Notes: generated by a model not told the origin, from the sequence alone. Shown: positions 16,917-25,834, counted from the first letter of the stretch. The stretch: DNA of 47,406 bases from an uncultured Candidatus Pelagibacter sp. (GCA_905612465.1 CAJQSC010000018.1:1-47406), one strand, 5' to 3'. Program-made: numbers and translations.

Positions 16917-17333
16917 ATGTCATTAAAGGGTAGTAAAACAGAAGAAAACTTAAAAGACGCTTTTGCTGGTGAAAGTCAAGCAAATAGACGTTATCTATAT
17001 TTTGCACAAAAAGCAGATATTGAAGGTTATAACGATGTAGCATCTGTATTTAGATCTACAGCAGAAGGTGAAACAGGTCATGCACATGGACATCTTGAGT
17101 ATTTAGAAGAAGTTGGTGATCCAGCTACTGGACTTCCAATTGGTGAAACTAAAGCTAATTTAGCTTCAGCTGTACAAGGTGAAACACACGAATATACAGA
17201 TATGTATCCAGGTATGGCAAAGACAGCTAGAGAAGAAGGTTTTGAAGAAATTGCTCAGTGGTTTGAAACTTTAGCAAAAGCTGAAAAATCACACGCAGGT
17301 AAATTCCAAAAAACATTAGAATCTATTGCGTAA
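16917..17333 (+). CDS. Rubrerythrin-family diiron protein (no rubredoxin domain)
   Basis: Rubrerythrins use a diiron four-helix bundle to reduce peroxide. The 138-residue protein has first-helix ligand E19 (AGESQANRRY), E52-x-x-H55 in the second helix, a Glu in VQGETHEY, and a second Glu-x-x-His in AEKSHAGKF. The rubredoxin domain of classical rubrerythrin is absent, as in other roughly 140-residue alphaproteobacterial members, so an external electron donor is needed. The Fe-S protein encoded next is a plausible one by position only. The gene has its own strong promoter with two Irr-type boxes and a GC-rich hairpin after its stop. Confidence 0.92.
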   Translation: MSLKGSKTEENLKDAFAGESQANRRYLYFAQKADIEGYNDVASVFRSTAEGETGHAHGHLEYLEEVGDPATGLPIGETKANLASAVQGETHEYTDMYPGMAKTAREEGFEEIAQWFETLAKAEKSHAGKFQKTLESIA

Positions 17334-17347
17334 ATAAGACTTATTTT

Positions 17348-17370
17348 ATGGTGGGGGCTTCCCCCACCAT
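17348..17370 (+). other. Strong GC-rich stem-loop after rubrerythrin, no T-tract
   Basis: ATGGTGGGGG pairs perfectly with CCCCCACCAT (10 bp, loop CTT). It is followed by CAAATCCTAA rather than a T run, and the opposite strand has no good T run either. It is therefore more likely an RNA-stability or processing element protecting the rubrerythrin message than a terminator. Confidence 0.75.
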
Positions 17371-17390
17371 CAAATCCTAAAATTTTAAAT

Positions 17391-18722
17391 ATGAGCAAAG
17401 AAGGCAGCATAGACGCGCCCACTAGACACCCAATAAATTTTGAGCATCCTGATTTTTTAGACCCAAAAAAATTAGATGACGAAATGAGAAGAGCCTTTGA
17501 TATTTGTCATGGGTGTAGAAGGTGTTTTAATTTATGTGATTCGTTCCCAAAATTATTTGATATGATTGATGAGTCAGAGAATGAGGATGTAGAAAGTTTA
17601 AAAAGTGAACAGTTTGAACCTGTAGTAGATGCATGCACATTGTGTGATATGTGTTTTATGACCAAGTGTCCCTATGTTCCGCCACATGACTTTGATTTAG
17701 ATTTTCCACATTTAATGTTGAGGTATAGAGTGGCTCAAAAAAAATTAAATAAATTACCAATAGTACCTGCATTGTTAGCTCAAATTGATAGAAATGCAAA
17801 AATTGGTGTTGCCTTATCATCATTAATAAATTGGGCATCAAATATTAAAAATACTTTCTTTAGAAAAATATTAGAATTAGTTGCAGGAATAGATATGAGG
17901 GTTAAACTTCCAGTTTATAATTCAGAGACATTTACAAATTATTTCAAAAAAAATAAAGATCCAATTAATGGTGATGCGCCATCTAAAGATAGGAAGGTGG
18001 TAATTTATTCAACTTGCTTTGTGAATTTTAACAAAAAAAATACAGGTGTTGCTGCTTTAAAGGTTTTAAAAAAAAATGGAGTTGAGGTTCAAGAGTCTTA
18101 TCCAGGATGTTGTGGTATGCCCTTCTTAGAGCAAGCAGACCTCCCCAAAGTTGTCGAACAAGCAAAAAAAGTATCAAAAGATTTATTAGAATGGGTGGAT
18201 AAAGGGTATAAAATTATAACACTTACAGCTAGTTGTGGTTTAATGTTGAAATTTGAATGGCCACTATTATTGCCAAATGATGAAAACATAAAAAGGCTTT
18301 CAAAAAGTACTAGCGATATAGATGAATATATTGTTGATATAGCGCAAAACGAAGGCTTAGCAGAAGGCTTGCAAGAAATTGATGGTGGTGTAACAGTGCA
18401 TAACGCTTGTCATGCTAGGGCTCAAAATATGGGAATCAAATCTAGAGACATGTTGAAATTTATTCCCAATATTAAAATGGATGTTGTTGAAAGGTGTGCT
18501 GGCCATGGAGGAACTTTTGGAGTTATGAAGGAAACTCATGAGCTTGCTGTAAAAGTTGGAACACCAACAGCGAGACAGATTAAAAATAAAAATAATAAAT
18601 ACATGGCCTCTGATTGCCCATTAGCAGGCAAACATTTAAAACAATTAGAAACAGATACAAATATATCTAACGATGAGGCACTACACCCCATCGAATTAAT
18701 GGCAAAAAGTTATAGGTTATAA
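17391..18722 (+). CDS. GlpC-like Fe-S protein (heterodisulfide reductase-related CCG domains)
   Basis: This 443-residue protein has two ferredoxin-like [4Fe-4S] motifs near the N-terminus. The first is C39-x2-C42-x2-C45-x3-C49 in CHGCRRCFNLC; the second is CTLCDMCFMTKCP. Two CCG/cysteine-rich modules follow, around YPGCCGMPFLEQ and HNACHARAQ...VERCAGHGGTFG. These resemble GlpC and HdrB-type subunits that pass electrons between a flavoprotein or thiol couple and quinone. There is no glpA or glpB nearby, so a glycerol-3-phosphate dehydrogenase role is unlikely. Position between rubrerythrin and a DUF3501 gene suggests it serves rubrerythrin or an oxidative-stress pathway (inference). The DUF3501 gene starts 2 bases after its stop. 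Confidence 0.85.
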   Translation: MSKEGSIDAPTRHPINFEHPDFLDPKKLDDEMRRAFDICHGCRRCFNLCDSFPKLFDMIDESENEDVESLKSEQFEPVVDACTLCDMCFMTKCPYVPPHDFDLDFPHLMLRYRVAQKKLNKLPIVPALLAQIDRNAKIGVALSSLINWASNIKNTFFRKILELVAGIDMRVKLPVYNSETFTNYFKKNKDPINGDAPSKDRKVVIYSTCFVNFNKKNTGVAALKVLKKNGVEVQESYPGCCGMPFLEQADLPKVVEQAKKVSKDLLEWVDKGYKIITLTASCGLMLKFEWPLLLPNDENIKRLSKSTSDIDEYIVDIAQNEGLAEGLQEIDGGVTVHNACHARAQNMGIKSRDMLKFIPNIKMDVVERCAGHGGTFGVMKETHELAVKVGTPTARQIKNKNNKYMASDCPLAGKHLKQLETDTNISNDEALHPIELMAKSYRL

Positions 18723-18724
18723 TT

Positions 18725-19318
18725 ATGAGTAAAGAAAAAAGAGAAATAGAAAAACAAGATTTAATGCCAGCAGAAGCTTATGCTGAAAGTAGAAAAAAAA
18801 TTAGAAAAGAACTTGTTGAATTTAAAAAGAATAGAAGAATAGCACTTGGACCTTATGCAACTTTTTATTTTGAAAGTTTTGAAACTATGGTGGCACAAAT
18901 TCAAGAAATGCTATACATTGAAAAAGGTGGTGATGAACAATTAAAAGATGAGTTAACCGCATATAACCCTTTAGTTCCAAATGGAAAAGAGTTAACAGCA
19001 ACACTAATGTTTGAAATTGATAATCCTCTTTCTAGGGGAGTATTTTTAGGAAAGGTTGGTGGTATTGAAAAAAATATATTTATTAAAATTGAAAATGTAG
19101 TAGTTAAAGCGGTACCAGAAGATGATGTAGATAGAACATCAGCTGAGGGAAAAGCATCTTCAGTTCAATTTATTCATTTTAAATTTAATGATGATCAAAT
19201 TATTAAAATTAAATCAGGCAATGTAAGTATTGAACTTGGAATAGATCATAAAGAATATGAACATACTACAAAATTAACTGAAGAAAATATTAAATCATTA
19301 TCAGCTGATTTTATTTAG
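18725..19318 (+). CDS. DUF3501 family protein
   Basis: This 197-residue soluble protein has the features I associate with DUF3501: an early MPAEAYAESRKKIRKELVEFKKNRRIALGP-like segment (described, not complete), FESFETMVAQIQEML and ELTAYNPLVPNGKEL. The C-terminal half is beta-rich (VQFIHFKF). Function is unknown. It is encoded 2 bases after the GlpC-like gene and forms a three-gene set with rubrerythrin, an arrangement I recall in other proteobacteria. Its last 8 bases overlap the 3' end of the convergent SH3-domain gene. Confidence 0.8.
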   Translation: MSKEKREIEKQDLMPAEAYAESRKKIRKELVEFKKNRRIALGPYATFYFESFETMVAQIQEMLYIEKGGDEQLKDELTAYNPLVPNGKELTATLMFEIDNPLSRGVFLGKVGGIEKNIFIKIENVVVKAVPEDDVDRTSAEGKASSVQFIHFKFNDDQIIKIKSGNVSIELGIDHKEYEHTTKLTEENIKSLSADFI

Positions 19319-19760
19319 CAGATCCCCAAATATTTTTAACTTTAATCCAGCCATTATAATTATCAGTTGTTACATTACACCAATCATTCTCACATTTTTT
19401 TATAACCAACAATCTACCTTTCTCTAATCTTGCAAAAGGTTCAGAAAAATTTGAAGGTTTTTTAAACAAAATTTTTTCTTCTATAGTAATAACAGAGTTC
19501 GATGGCCTTAACTGGCTCCAGTGTATCCAGCCACTATTATTATCTAAAAATACAACTCTTCTCCAGTTCTCTTTTTTATCTATTTGTCTTACGGTTAGAT
19601 TAACTTTTCTATAAACATATTTAATAGGATAATCTAATCCAGGCCCGTATCTAACATTTGTTTTATTTTTTTTTAAAGACAAAAATTTTTCATCAGCACT
19701 TATAGATTGAGTATATAAAAGTGATAGACATAAAAACCAAACAGCTAATTTTTTAATCAT
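19311..19760 (-). CDS. Secreted SH3-domain protein
   Basis: The protein has a signal peptide (MIKKLAVWFLCLSLLYTQSISA) and two bacterial SH3-like repeats. The first is about TNVRYGPGLDYPIKYVYRK...WRRVVFLDNNSGWIHWSQL, the second ARLEKGRLLVIKKCENDWCNVTTDNYNGWIKV. Such proteins act in the periplasm, often near peptidoglycan; no substrate can be named. The ATG at 19760 (149 residues) is preferred over a TTG two codons upstream, because it overlaps the MoeB-like stop in an ATGA arrangement. Two cysteines in KKCENDWCNV could form a disulfide. Confidence 0.85.
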   Translation of the reverse strand: MIKKLAVWFLCLSLLYTQSISADEKFLSLKKNKTNVRYGPGLDYPIKYVYRKVNLTVRQIDKKENWRRVVFLDNNSGWIHWSQLRPSNSVITIEEKILFKKPSNFSEPFARLEKGRLLVIKKCENDWCNVTTDNYNGWIKVKNIWGSAK

Positions 19761-20512
19761 ATACAAATACAGTTTTTTCTTTTTTTAAATTTAACTTTCC
19801 TAAAATTTAAATGAAGTAAATCTAGAATGAAAATGTATCCATCTAATCCTGTTCCAATATTTAGTATTTTTTTTAATACCTCATTTGCTTGAATAGTTCC
19901 CACAATTCCCGCAATAGTTCCAAGAATACCTTCTGACTCACAGTTTAACAAATCATCTGAAATATTAGATTCTTGGAAAAAACACCTTAAACAAGGAACC
20001 TCTTTACCTTTAAAATTAAAAGTAAATATATGTCCATCAAATTTACTAATTGCCCCCGTCACAAGGACTTTTTTTAATTTTAAACAATAATCATTTAATA
20101 AAAATTTTGTTGTAAAATTATCTGATCCATCAACTATATAATCATAGTGATTTATAATTTTCTTAAAATTATTATTATTTAATCTAATTTTATAAGTAGT
20201 GACCTTTGTATTAGGGTTTATTTTTCTAATTTTATCTTTTGCTATTTTGACTTTAAATTTTCCAATATCTGATGTGTTATAAAGACTTTGTCTATGTAAA
20301 TTAGAAAGACTTACTTTATCGTCATCAACTATTCCTAGTAATCCTACGCCAGCTCTTGAAAGAAATTCTGCAACTGGAGATCCAAGACCACCAGCACCAA
20401 CAATTAAAACTTTAGATAATAGAATTTTTTTTTGACCTAAAATGCCAATATCTTTAAGTACTATTTGTCTTGAAAATCTTTCAATTATTTTTTTATTCAG
20501 TTGGCTTTTCAT
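19757..20512 (-). CDS. moeB: MoeB/ThiF/HesA-type E1-like adenylyltransferase
   Basis: This 251-residue enzyme adenylates the C-terminal Gly-Gly of a ubiquitin-like sulfur carrier (MoaD or ThiS) for molybdopterin or thiamine synthesis. Visible motifs are the nucleotide loop VGAGGLGSP, NLHRQSLYNTSDIG, and DGSDNFTTKFLLND. One zinc CxxC is in PCLRCFF and a second near the end is NCIC. It lacks a rhodanese domain. Neighbours do not decide between MoeB and ThiF; MoeB is the closer match by the SRQIVLKDIG N-terminus. It overlaps dut by 4 bases. Confidence 0.8.
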   Translation of the reverse strand: MKSQLNKKIIERFSRQIVLKDIGILGQKKILLSKVLIVGAGGLGSPVAEFLSRAGVGLLGIVDDDKVSLSNLHRQSLYNTSDIGKFKVKIAKDKIRKINPNTKVTTYKIRLNNNNFKKIINHYDYIVDGSDNFTTKFLLNDYCLKLKKVLVTGAISKFDGHIFTFNFKGKEVPCLRCFFQESNISDDLLNCESEGILGTIAGIVGTIQANEVLKKILNIGTGLDGYIFILDLLHLNFRKVKFKKRKNCICI

Positions 20513-20946
20513 TTACCAGTTGAGCCAAATCCACCTTCACCTCTTAAAGTATTTGGTAAATTATCTGTTTCTTCTAATTCCATTTTAATAACTGGTGTTA
20601 AGATCATCTGTGCCACTCTATCCTTGTTATTAATTATAAAATCTTCTTTTCCGTGATTAAAAAGAATAATTTTAATCTCACCCCTGTAATCACTATCAAT
20701 AGTTCCTGGCGTATTCAAAACAGTTATACCTTTTTTTGCAGCAAGACCTGAACGAGGGCGAATTTGTACCTCATAATCCTCTGAAAATGCCACAGAAAGC
20801 CCTGTAGGTACTAAATATGAACTATTGGGTGATATTTTAATTGGCTCTTCTATAAAAGCCATTAAGTCCATACCAGAAGCGCCACTTGTTTTGTAAACTG
20901 GAAGTTCTACTTCAGGGTTTAATTTTTTGATTAATACTCTTGCCAT
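20509..20946 (-). CDS. dut: Dut, dUTP diphosphatase
   Basis: dUTPase hydrolyses dUTP to dUMP, keeping uracil out of DNA and feeding dTMP synthesis. All five trimeric dUTPase motifs are present in 145 residues: ASGMDLMA, PRSGLAAKKG, GTIDSDYRGEI, DRVAQMI and the C-terminal GEGGFGSTG. It follows coaBC after 6 bases; the coaBC-dut pairing is common in proteobacteria. Confidence 0.97.
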   Translation of the reverse strand: MARVLIKKLNPEVELPVYKTSGASGMDLMAFIEEPIKISPNSSYLVPTGLSVAFSEDYEVQIRPRSGLAAKKGITVLNTPGTIDSDYRGEIKIILFNHGKEDFIINNKDRVAQMILTPVIKMELEETDNLPNTLRGEGGFGSTGK

Positions 20947-20952
20947 TAAATT

Positions 20953-22158
20953 TTAATTTAACTGCTCAATAACTCTATCTGTTATCTCCTCTGAGATTTC
21001 AGATTTTTTTTTCATGGCAAGTTTTTCATTTTTTATTTGTTTATCTTTATAAAAAATTGAAACCTCATTAAAATCAGAGTCAAATCCAATAGAATTATTA
21101 GATACATCATTTGCTATTATCCAATCACAATTTTTTTCAACTAATTTTTTTTGAGCATTCTCTTGAATGTTATTTGTCTCAGCTGCAAATCCAATAACTA
21201 ATTTTGGCCTAAGAGAGTTATGTTTTGATACATAATTTAGAATATCAATATTTTTTTCAAGTTCTAAATTTAAATATTTTTGTTTCTTCATCTTTTCATT
21301 TTTTTTCTCTTTTATTTTAAAGTCAGCAACGGCGGCTGAAAAAATTGCTACATCGGCAGGTAAATTTTCTTGTGTTGCTTTAAACATTTCATTTGCTGTT
21401 TCAACTTTAATTAAATTTATATTACTATCTATTTGTAGGTTCGTAGGTCCAGAAATTAGAGTTGTTTGAAATCCTCTTTTTGCCAAAGATTTTGCTAAAG
21501 CATATCCTTGCTTTCCAGAAGATTTATTTGTTATAAACCTAACAGGATCAATATATTCATTAGTTGGTCCTGCAGTTACTAGAGCTTTTAATTTTTGATT
21601 TTTATTTAATTCACTAAAGTATGCCTCAATTGTTTGAAAAATATCTTTTGGTTCAGTCATTTTTCCTTCACCAAATTCTCCACAAGCCATATCTCCAATT
21701 TCGGGGCCAATTATTTTATACCCATAAGATTTTAATTGATTGAGATTTTGTTTAGTTGAAGGGTGCTCCCACATTCTTACATTCATAGCAGGTGTCAAAA
21801 AAACATCCTTGTCAGATGCAAGAATTACTGTTGAGGCTAAATCATCTGAAGATCCAGCGCTTAATTTAGAAATAGTATTTGCAGTAGTAGGAACAACAAG
21901 TATTACATCTGCCCATCTAGAGAGTGATATATGGTCCATTTCAGCTTCATTTTCAGCATTGAATAAATCATCATAAACCTTTCCTTGAGAAAGTGAGGCC
22001 ACTGATAAGGGGGTTACAAATTCTTTTGCACTTTTGGTAAGTATGGTTTTAATTTCTACATCTTGTTTTTTTAATAATCTAATAAGTTCCAAACTTTTGT
22101 ACGCAGATATACCTCCACATATTATTAAAAGTATTTTTTTCTGTGATAAATTATTCAT
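20953..22158 (-). CDS. coaBC: CoaBC, bifunctional phosphopantothenoylcysteine synthetase/decarboxylase
   Basis: CoaBC carries out two steps of coenzyme A synthesis. The N-terminal flavin-dependent decarboxylase (CoaC) has GGISAYKSLELIRLLKK, the active-site His in HISLSRWAD, and the PAMNVRMWEHP substrate clamp. The C-terminal synthetase (CoaB) has VTAGPTNEYIDPVRFITN followed by KSSGKQG, then AAVADFKI and the ANDVSNNSIGFD end motif. Length of 401 residues is normal for the fused form. It lies 8 bases after ubiB. Confidence 0.96.
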   Translation of the reverse strand: MNNLSQKKILLIICGGISAYKSLELIRLLKKQDVEIKTILTKSAKEFVTPLSVASLSQGKVYDDLFNAENEAEMDHISLSRWADVILVVPTTANTISKLSAGSSDDLASTVILASDKDVFLTPAMNVRMWEHPSTKQNLNQLKSYGYKIIGPEIGDMACGEFGEGKMTEPKDIFQTIEAYFSELNKNQKLKALVTAGPTNEYIDPVRFITNKSSGKQGYALAKSLAKRGFQTTLISGPTNLQIDSNINLIKVETANEMFKATQENLPADVAIFSAAVADFKIKEKKNEKMKKQKYLNLELEKNIDILNYVSKHNSLRPKLVIGFAAETNNIQENAQKKLVEKNCDWIIANDVSNNSIGFDSDFNEVSIFYKDKQIKNEKLAMKKKSEISEEITDRVIEQLN

Positions 22159-22166
22159 TTGGCAAA

Positions 22167-23735
22167 TTAAAATACTAATAGGCCAAAGATTACAAGCAGT
22201 AATAACCCAACAATAGATTGGTTTCTAAACGTAATCATTTCAGATTTTTTTTCGTTTAAGGCTGTATAGGAGTTTGAGTTCTGCGGTATTTGCCCACTTG
22301 CCAAAAATGTAAGTGCTTGATTGGCTTTATCCATAATTTCTGGAAAATCAGGTAATCTTTTAATTACCTCAGTTGTACTTTTTAAACCCTCACTTAAAGT
22401 ATTAATAGGATCTTTGGTTTCTCTTAACCAACTTTCTAAAACTGGTTTTGAGGTTTCCCAAATATTAGTATTAGGGTTGAGTTTTCTAGCAACACCCTCA
22501 ACTACTACCATAGTTTTTTGTAACATTAATAATTGGGGCTGAGTTTGCATGTTAAATTTTTCAGTAACATCAAAAAGCTGTTTTAGTAATTTTCCACCAG
22601 AAATATCTTTAACAGACTGACCAAAAATTGGCTCACCAATTGAGCGTAACGCTTGAGCGAGATCATCCACAGGGACATCTTTAGGGACAAGGCCAGCAAC
22701 CAAATGTACTTCAGCAACTTTTTTATAATCTCTCTGGATAAAGCCAAATAAAATTTCTGCTAAAAATCTTTTACTGAGGCTGTCTAGTCTACCCATAATA
22801 CCAAAATCAATTGGAACAATTTGTCCATTGTTATCAATAAAAATATTTCCTTGATGCATATCAGCATGAAAAAAGCCATCCCTAACAGCATGCCTTAAAA
22901 AATGCTGAATAATATCAGAGGCAATTCTCTTAGTATCAATATTTCTTTTTTGTAAATCTTTAGTTTCCCGAATAGAAACACCATCCACCCAATCAAGTGT
23001 CATTACATTTTCACTTGTAAAATTCCAATAAATTACAGGAACTCTAAAACCAGCATCATTCTTTGTATTTTCTGCGTATTCATTTGCAGCAGCAGCTTCA
23101 AATCTTAAATCCATTTCAAGATTAGTTATTTCTTTAAGCAAAAAAACAACTTCAATTAACTTTAATCTTTTGGTTTTTTTGACAAACGACTCTACAAAAA
23201 AAGCAAAAAGCATCAGCGCATCTATTTCTTCATTAAAATTTTTTTTTATATCTGGTCTTAAGATTTTAATAGCCACATCTTTTATTGTGCCATTATCGTT
23301 TATTTTAGCTTTATGAACTTGAGCTATTGAGGCAGCAGCAACTGGTTCACTCAAATCTATTATTGAATTAAAGGTTTCTTCCCCCAAATCTTTTTTAATG
23401 ATTATCTTTGCCTCAGATAAAGGAAAGGCCGGAAGCCTGTCTTGTAAACCTTCTAACTGCTTTGCTAATTCTTCTCCAATTATGTCTGGCCGTGTAACCA
23501 AAAATTGTCCCAATTTGATAAAAGTTGTTCCCATTGACTGTAATGATTTTGAGAGTCTTTCTCCTTCTGTATTATTAAAATTAATTTTTTGCTTATTTGA
23601 AAAAGAAAAGGAAAGTATTTGAAATAGAACTTTAATAGCGAGAGGTGGTTTTTTAAATTTAGAAACAACATTTAAAATATCAGATCTAGCTAATTTTCTT
23701 CCTAATTTAAAAAGAATAAATAGTTTTTTAATCAT
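22167..23735 (-). CDS. ubiB: UbiB, ubiquinone biosynthesis protein kinase-like ATPase
   Basis: UbiB (ABC1/ADCK family) is a membrane-associated atypical kinase-fold protein supporting ubiquinone synthesis. Visible are the KxGQ motif in FIKLGQFLVTRPD, the Ala-rich loop AAASIAQVHKAK replacing the kinase Gly-loop, and the catalytic segment HADMHQGNIFIDNN. The metal-binding DFGIMGRLD and a hydrophobic C-terminal anchor (SIVGLLLLVIFGLLVF) are also clear. 522 residues is usual. It overlaps ubiE by one or a few bases, the standard ubiE-ubiB order. Confidence 0.96.
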   Translation of the reverse strand: MIKKLFILFKLGRKLARSDILNVVSKFKKPPLAIKVLFQILSFSFSNKQKINFNNTEGERLSKSLQSMGTTFIKLGQFLVTRPDIIGEELAKQLEGLQDRLPAFPLSEAKIIIKKDLGEETFNSIIDLSEPVAAASIAQVHKAKINDNGTIKDVAIKILRPDIKKNFNEEIDALMLFAFFVESFVKKTKRLKLIEVVFLLKEITNLEMDLRFEAAAANEYAENTKNDAGFRVPVIYWNFTSENVMTLDWVDGVSIRETKDLQKRNIDTKRIASDIIQHFLRHAVRDGFFHADMHQGNIFIDNNGQIVPIDFGIMGRLDSLSKRFLAEILFGFIQRDYKKVAEVHLVAGLVPKDVPVDDLAQALRSIGEPIFGQSVKDISGGKLLKQLFDVTEKFNMQTQPQLLMLQKTMVVVEGVARKLNPNTNIWETSKPVLESWLRETKDPINTLSEGLKSTTEVIKRLPDFPEIMDKANQALTFLASGQIPQNSNSYTALNEKKSEMITFRNQSIVGLLLLVIFGLLVF

Positions 23736-24439
23736 TAAATCTTCCAGCCAGAGTGAATTGCTACAATTCCACCAGATAAGTTTCTGTAACTACAATTTTG
23801 GAATTTATTTTTTTGCATTAGATCAATTAATTCCTCTTGGTTAATAAATTCTTCAATACTTTTGATTAAATATTCATAAGGTTCTTTTTGACCCACAACT
23901 GCTCTTCCAATCAAAGGAATAAGCTTAGAATAATTTTTATAAATAAAATTTAAATTTGAGTTTTGAATTTTTGAAAATTCCAAACACAAGTAGTGACCAC
24001 CAGGTTTTAAAATACGATAGGCTTCAGAAAGAGCTTTATTAAGATCCTTAGTATTACGTAGGCCAAAACTTATTGTATAATAGTCACAAGAATTTTCTTT
24101 TAAGGGTAATTTTTCTGCTGGGGCAATCACCCAGTTAATGTTTTTATAAGCAGCTAATTTCTTTTTACCCTTGCCAATCATTCCTTTATTTGGATCAACA
24201 CAAAAAATTTTACCATCTGTATTGGTAGAGTCTAAAAAAAGCTTACCTAGATCACCGGTACCACAAGCAACATCAATTAATATTTTATTTTTTGAGGGAT
24301 TCATCCAGCTCATTAAATTTCTTTTCCAAATTCTATGAACACCTAATGACATAAAGTCATTCATTAAATCATATTTATCGTAGACATTATCAAAGACACC
24401 CTGGACAAGTCCTTTTTTATTTTGGAGATATTGTTGCAT
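23735..24439 (-). CDS. ubiE: UbiE, demethylmenaquinone/2-octaprenyl benzoquinol C-methyltransferase
   Basis: UbiE is the SAM-dependent C-methyltransferase of quinone synthesis. The SAM motif is DVACGTGDLGKLF, followed by SFGLRNTKDLNKALSEAYRILKPGG and the C-terminal YRNLSGGIVAIHSGWK. The frame runs 61 codons further upstream through the divergent mutM gene with a composition unlike a real N-terminus. The ATG at 24439 (MQQYLQNKKGLVQGVFDNV) is therefore chosen, giving 234 residues. The 34-base gap to mutM must hold both divergent 5' ends. Confidence 0.95.
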   Translation of the reverse strand: MQQYLQNKKGLVQGVFDNVYDKYDLMNDFMSLGVHRIWKRNLMSWMNPSKNKILIDVACGTGDLGKLFLDSTNTDGKIFCVDPNKGMIGKGKKKLAAYKNINWVIAPAEKLPLKENSCDYYTISFGLRNTKDLNKALSEAYRILKPGGHYLCLEFSKIQNSNLNFIYKNYSKLIPLIGRAVVGQKEPYEYLIKSIEEFINQEELIDLMQKNKFQNCSYRNLSGGIVAIHSGWKI

Positions 24440-24473
24440 GTTAAATTTGTTATTTACTGATAATATACTGTAA

Positions 24474-25337
24474 ATGCCAGAATTACCAGAAGTAGAAATA
24501 GTTAAACAATCATTAGCTAAAAAAATACAACAAAAAAAAATCAAGAGAGTAATAATCACGAATAGAAATTTAAGATTTAAAATTCCTCCTAAATTTGAAG
24601 AATTATTACAAAATAAGATCATTAAAAAAGTTACAAGATTTTCAAAATATTTAATCTTGAATTTCTCTGATGGATCATTTTGTTTAATTCATTTAGGAAT
24701 GTCAGGAACAATACACTTAATTTATAAAGATAATTTCAATAAATTTACAAATACTAGTTTTTATAATTCGCCAACGTTGCCAAAAAAACATAATCATGTT
24801 GAAATACAATTTAAGGATTTAAAAGTTATTTATAATGATCCTAGGAGGTTTGGTTTTTTTATTTTTATAAATAATAAGAACGAGCTCATAAATAGATTTA
24901 ATCACTTAGGACCAGAACCATTTTTTAAAAATTTTGATCTAAAATATCTTTTGAAATATTTCTTAAATAAAAAAAAAGATATAAAAAGTTTTTTACTAGA
25001 TCAAAAGTTTGTATCTGGAATTGGTAATATCTATGCAAATGAAATTTTATTTTTAAGTAAAATTAATCCAACAATATATGCAATGAAATTAACAAAAAAC
25101 GATTGTAAAAAAATTATTTCTTTTTCAAAAAGTATACTCAAAAAAGCCATCAAAAAAGGTGGCTCTAGTATTCGTGATTTTAAGAATACCTCTGGCCAAA
25201 GTGGAAATTTTCAAAAAGAATTTAAAGTTTACCAAAGAGAAAATCTAAATTGCCTAAGAAATAAATGCCCTGGCAAAATAAAGAAAATATTTATATCCAA
25301 TAGATCTACTTTTTTTTGTAATATCTGCCAAAAATAA
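24474..25337 (+). CDS. mutM: MutM (Fpg), formamidopyrimidine-DNA glycosylase
   Basis: Fpg removes 8-oxoguanine and ring-opened purines. The catalytic N-terminus PELPEVE follows the initiator Met (Pro as nucleophile, Glu next). DFKNTSGQSGNFQ and the C-terminal zinc finger ending RSTFFCNICQK are present. The first zinc half is C-x4-C (CLRNKC) rather than the usual C-x2-C, a small insertion. At 287 residues it is slightly longer than typical owing to Lys/Asn-rich insertions. The mutM-rpsT-dnaA order is common in alphaproteobacteria. Confidence 0.95.
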   Translation: MPELPEVEIVKQSLAKKIQQKKIKRVIITNRNLRFKIPPKFEELLQNKIIKKVTRFSKYLILNFSDGSFCLIHLGMSGTIHLIYKDNFNKFTNTSFYNSPTLPKKHNHVEIQFKDLKVIYNDPRRFGFFIFINNKNELINRFNHLGPEPFFKNFDLKYLLKYFLNKKKDIKSFLLDQKFVSGIGNIYANEILFLSKINPTIYAMKLTKNDCKKIISFSKSILKKAIKKGGSSIRDFKNTSGQSGNFQKEFKVYQRENLNCLRNKCPGKIKKIFISNRSTFFCNICQK

Positions 25338-25387
25338 GCAATTATTCTGTTGACCAGTATAAATTCTCGAGTTATACCACAGCGCTT

Positions 25388-25648
25388 ATGGCAAACACAA
25401 AATCAGCAATTAAAAGAATTAGAAAAATTGCTACGCAAACACTAGTTAATAAGGCTCGTAAGAGTAAATACAGGAATGCTATAAAAAAGATGAACCTTCT
25501 TCTTGAAGAAAAGAAAAAAGATGAAGCTTTAAAATTCTTGCCAAAGTTGAACTCTGAGTTAATGAAAGTTGCAAAGACTGGAATTATTAAAAAAGCTAAC
25601 GCTTCAAGAAATGTTTCAAGAATAACAAAAAAAATTTCAGCCTTATAA
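25388..25648 (+). CDS. rpsT: Ribosomal protein S20
   Basis: S20 is a helical 16S-binding protein. The 86-residue protein starts ANTKSAIKRIRKIATQTLVNKARKS-like (partly quoted) and ends ANASRNVSRITKKISAL, both standard. It is Lys-rich throughout. It lies 50 bases after mutM and 351 bases before dnaA; no convincing terminator hairpin follows its stop. Confidence 0.97.
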   Translation: MANTKSAIKRIRKIATQTLVNKARKSKYRNAIKKMNLLLEEKKKDEALKFLPKLNSELMKVAKTGIIKKANASRNVSRITKKISAL

Positions 25649-25834
25649 AAACTACCTGCAGTTGCTGAAAAATTTCAATCAAAAGTACTTATACCAAATA
25701 AGATTTTTTTTTAATTAACGACACTACATCTAGATTTTGTAAAGTTTATAATTTGTAAATCGTACACTCACAGATTTTAAATTTGTAAATTTATTAGTAC
25801 ATTTAATTGGTGCTGTGATAAAAATATTATCCAG

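Noticed and set aside
17391-18722. Anaerobic glycerol-3-phosphate dehydrogenase subunit C
   Set aside because: The Fe-S and CCG layout is GlpC-like, but glpA and glpB are absent and the neighbours are rubrerythrin and DUF3501, so the specific name was not used.
24440-24622. 61-codon N-terminal extension of the ubiE frame
   Set aside because: It is antisense to mutM and looks like a shadow frame; UbiE starts at MQQYLQ.
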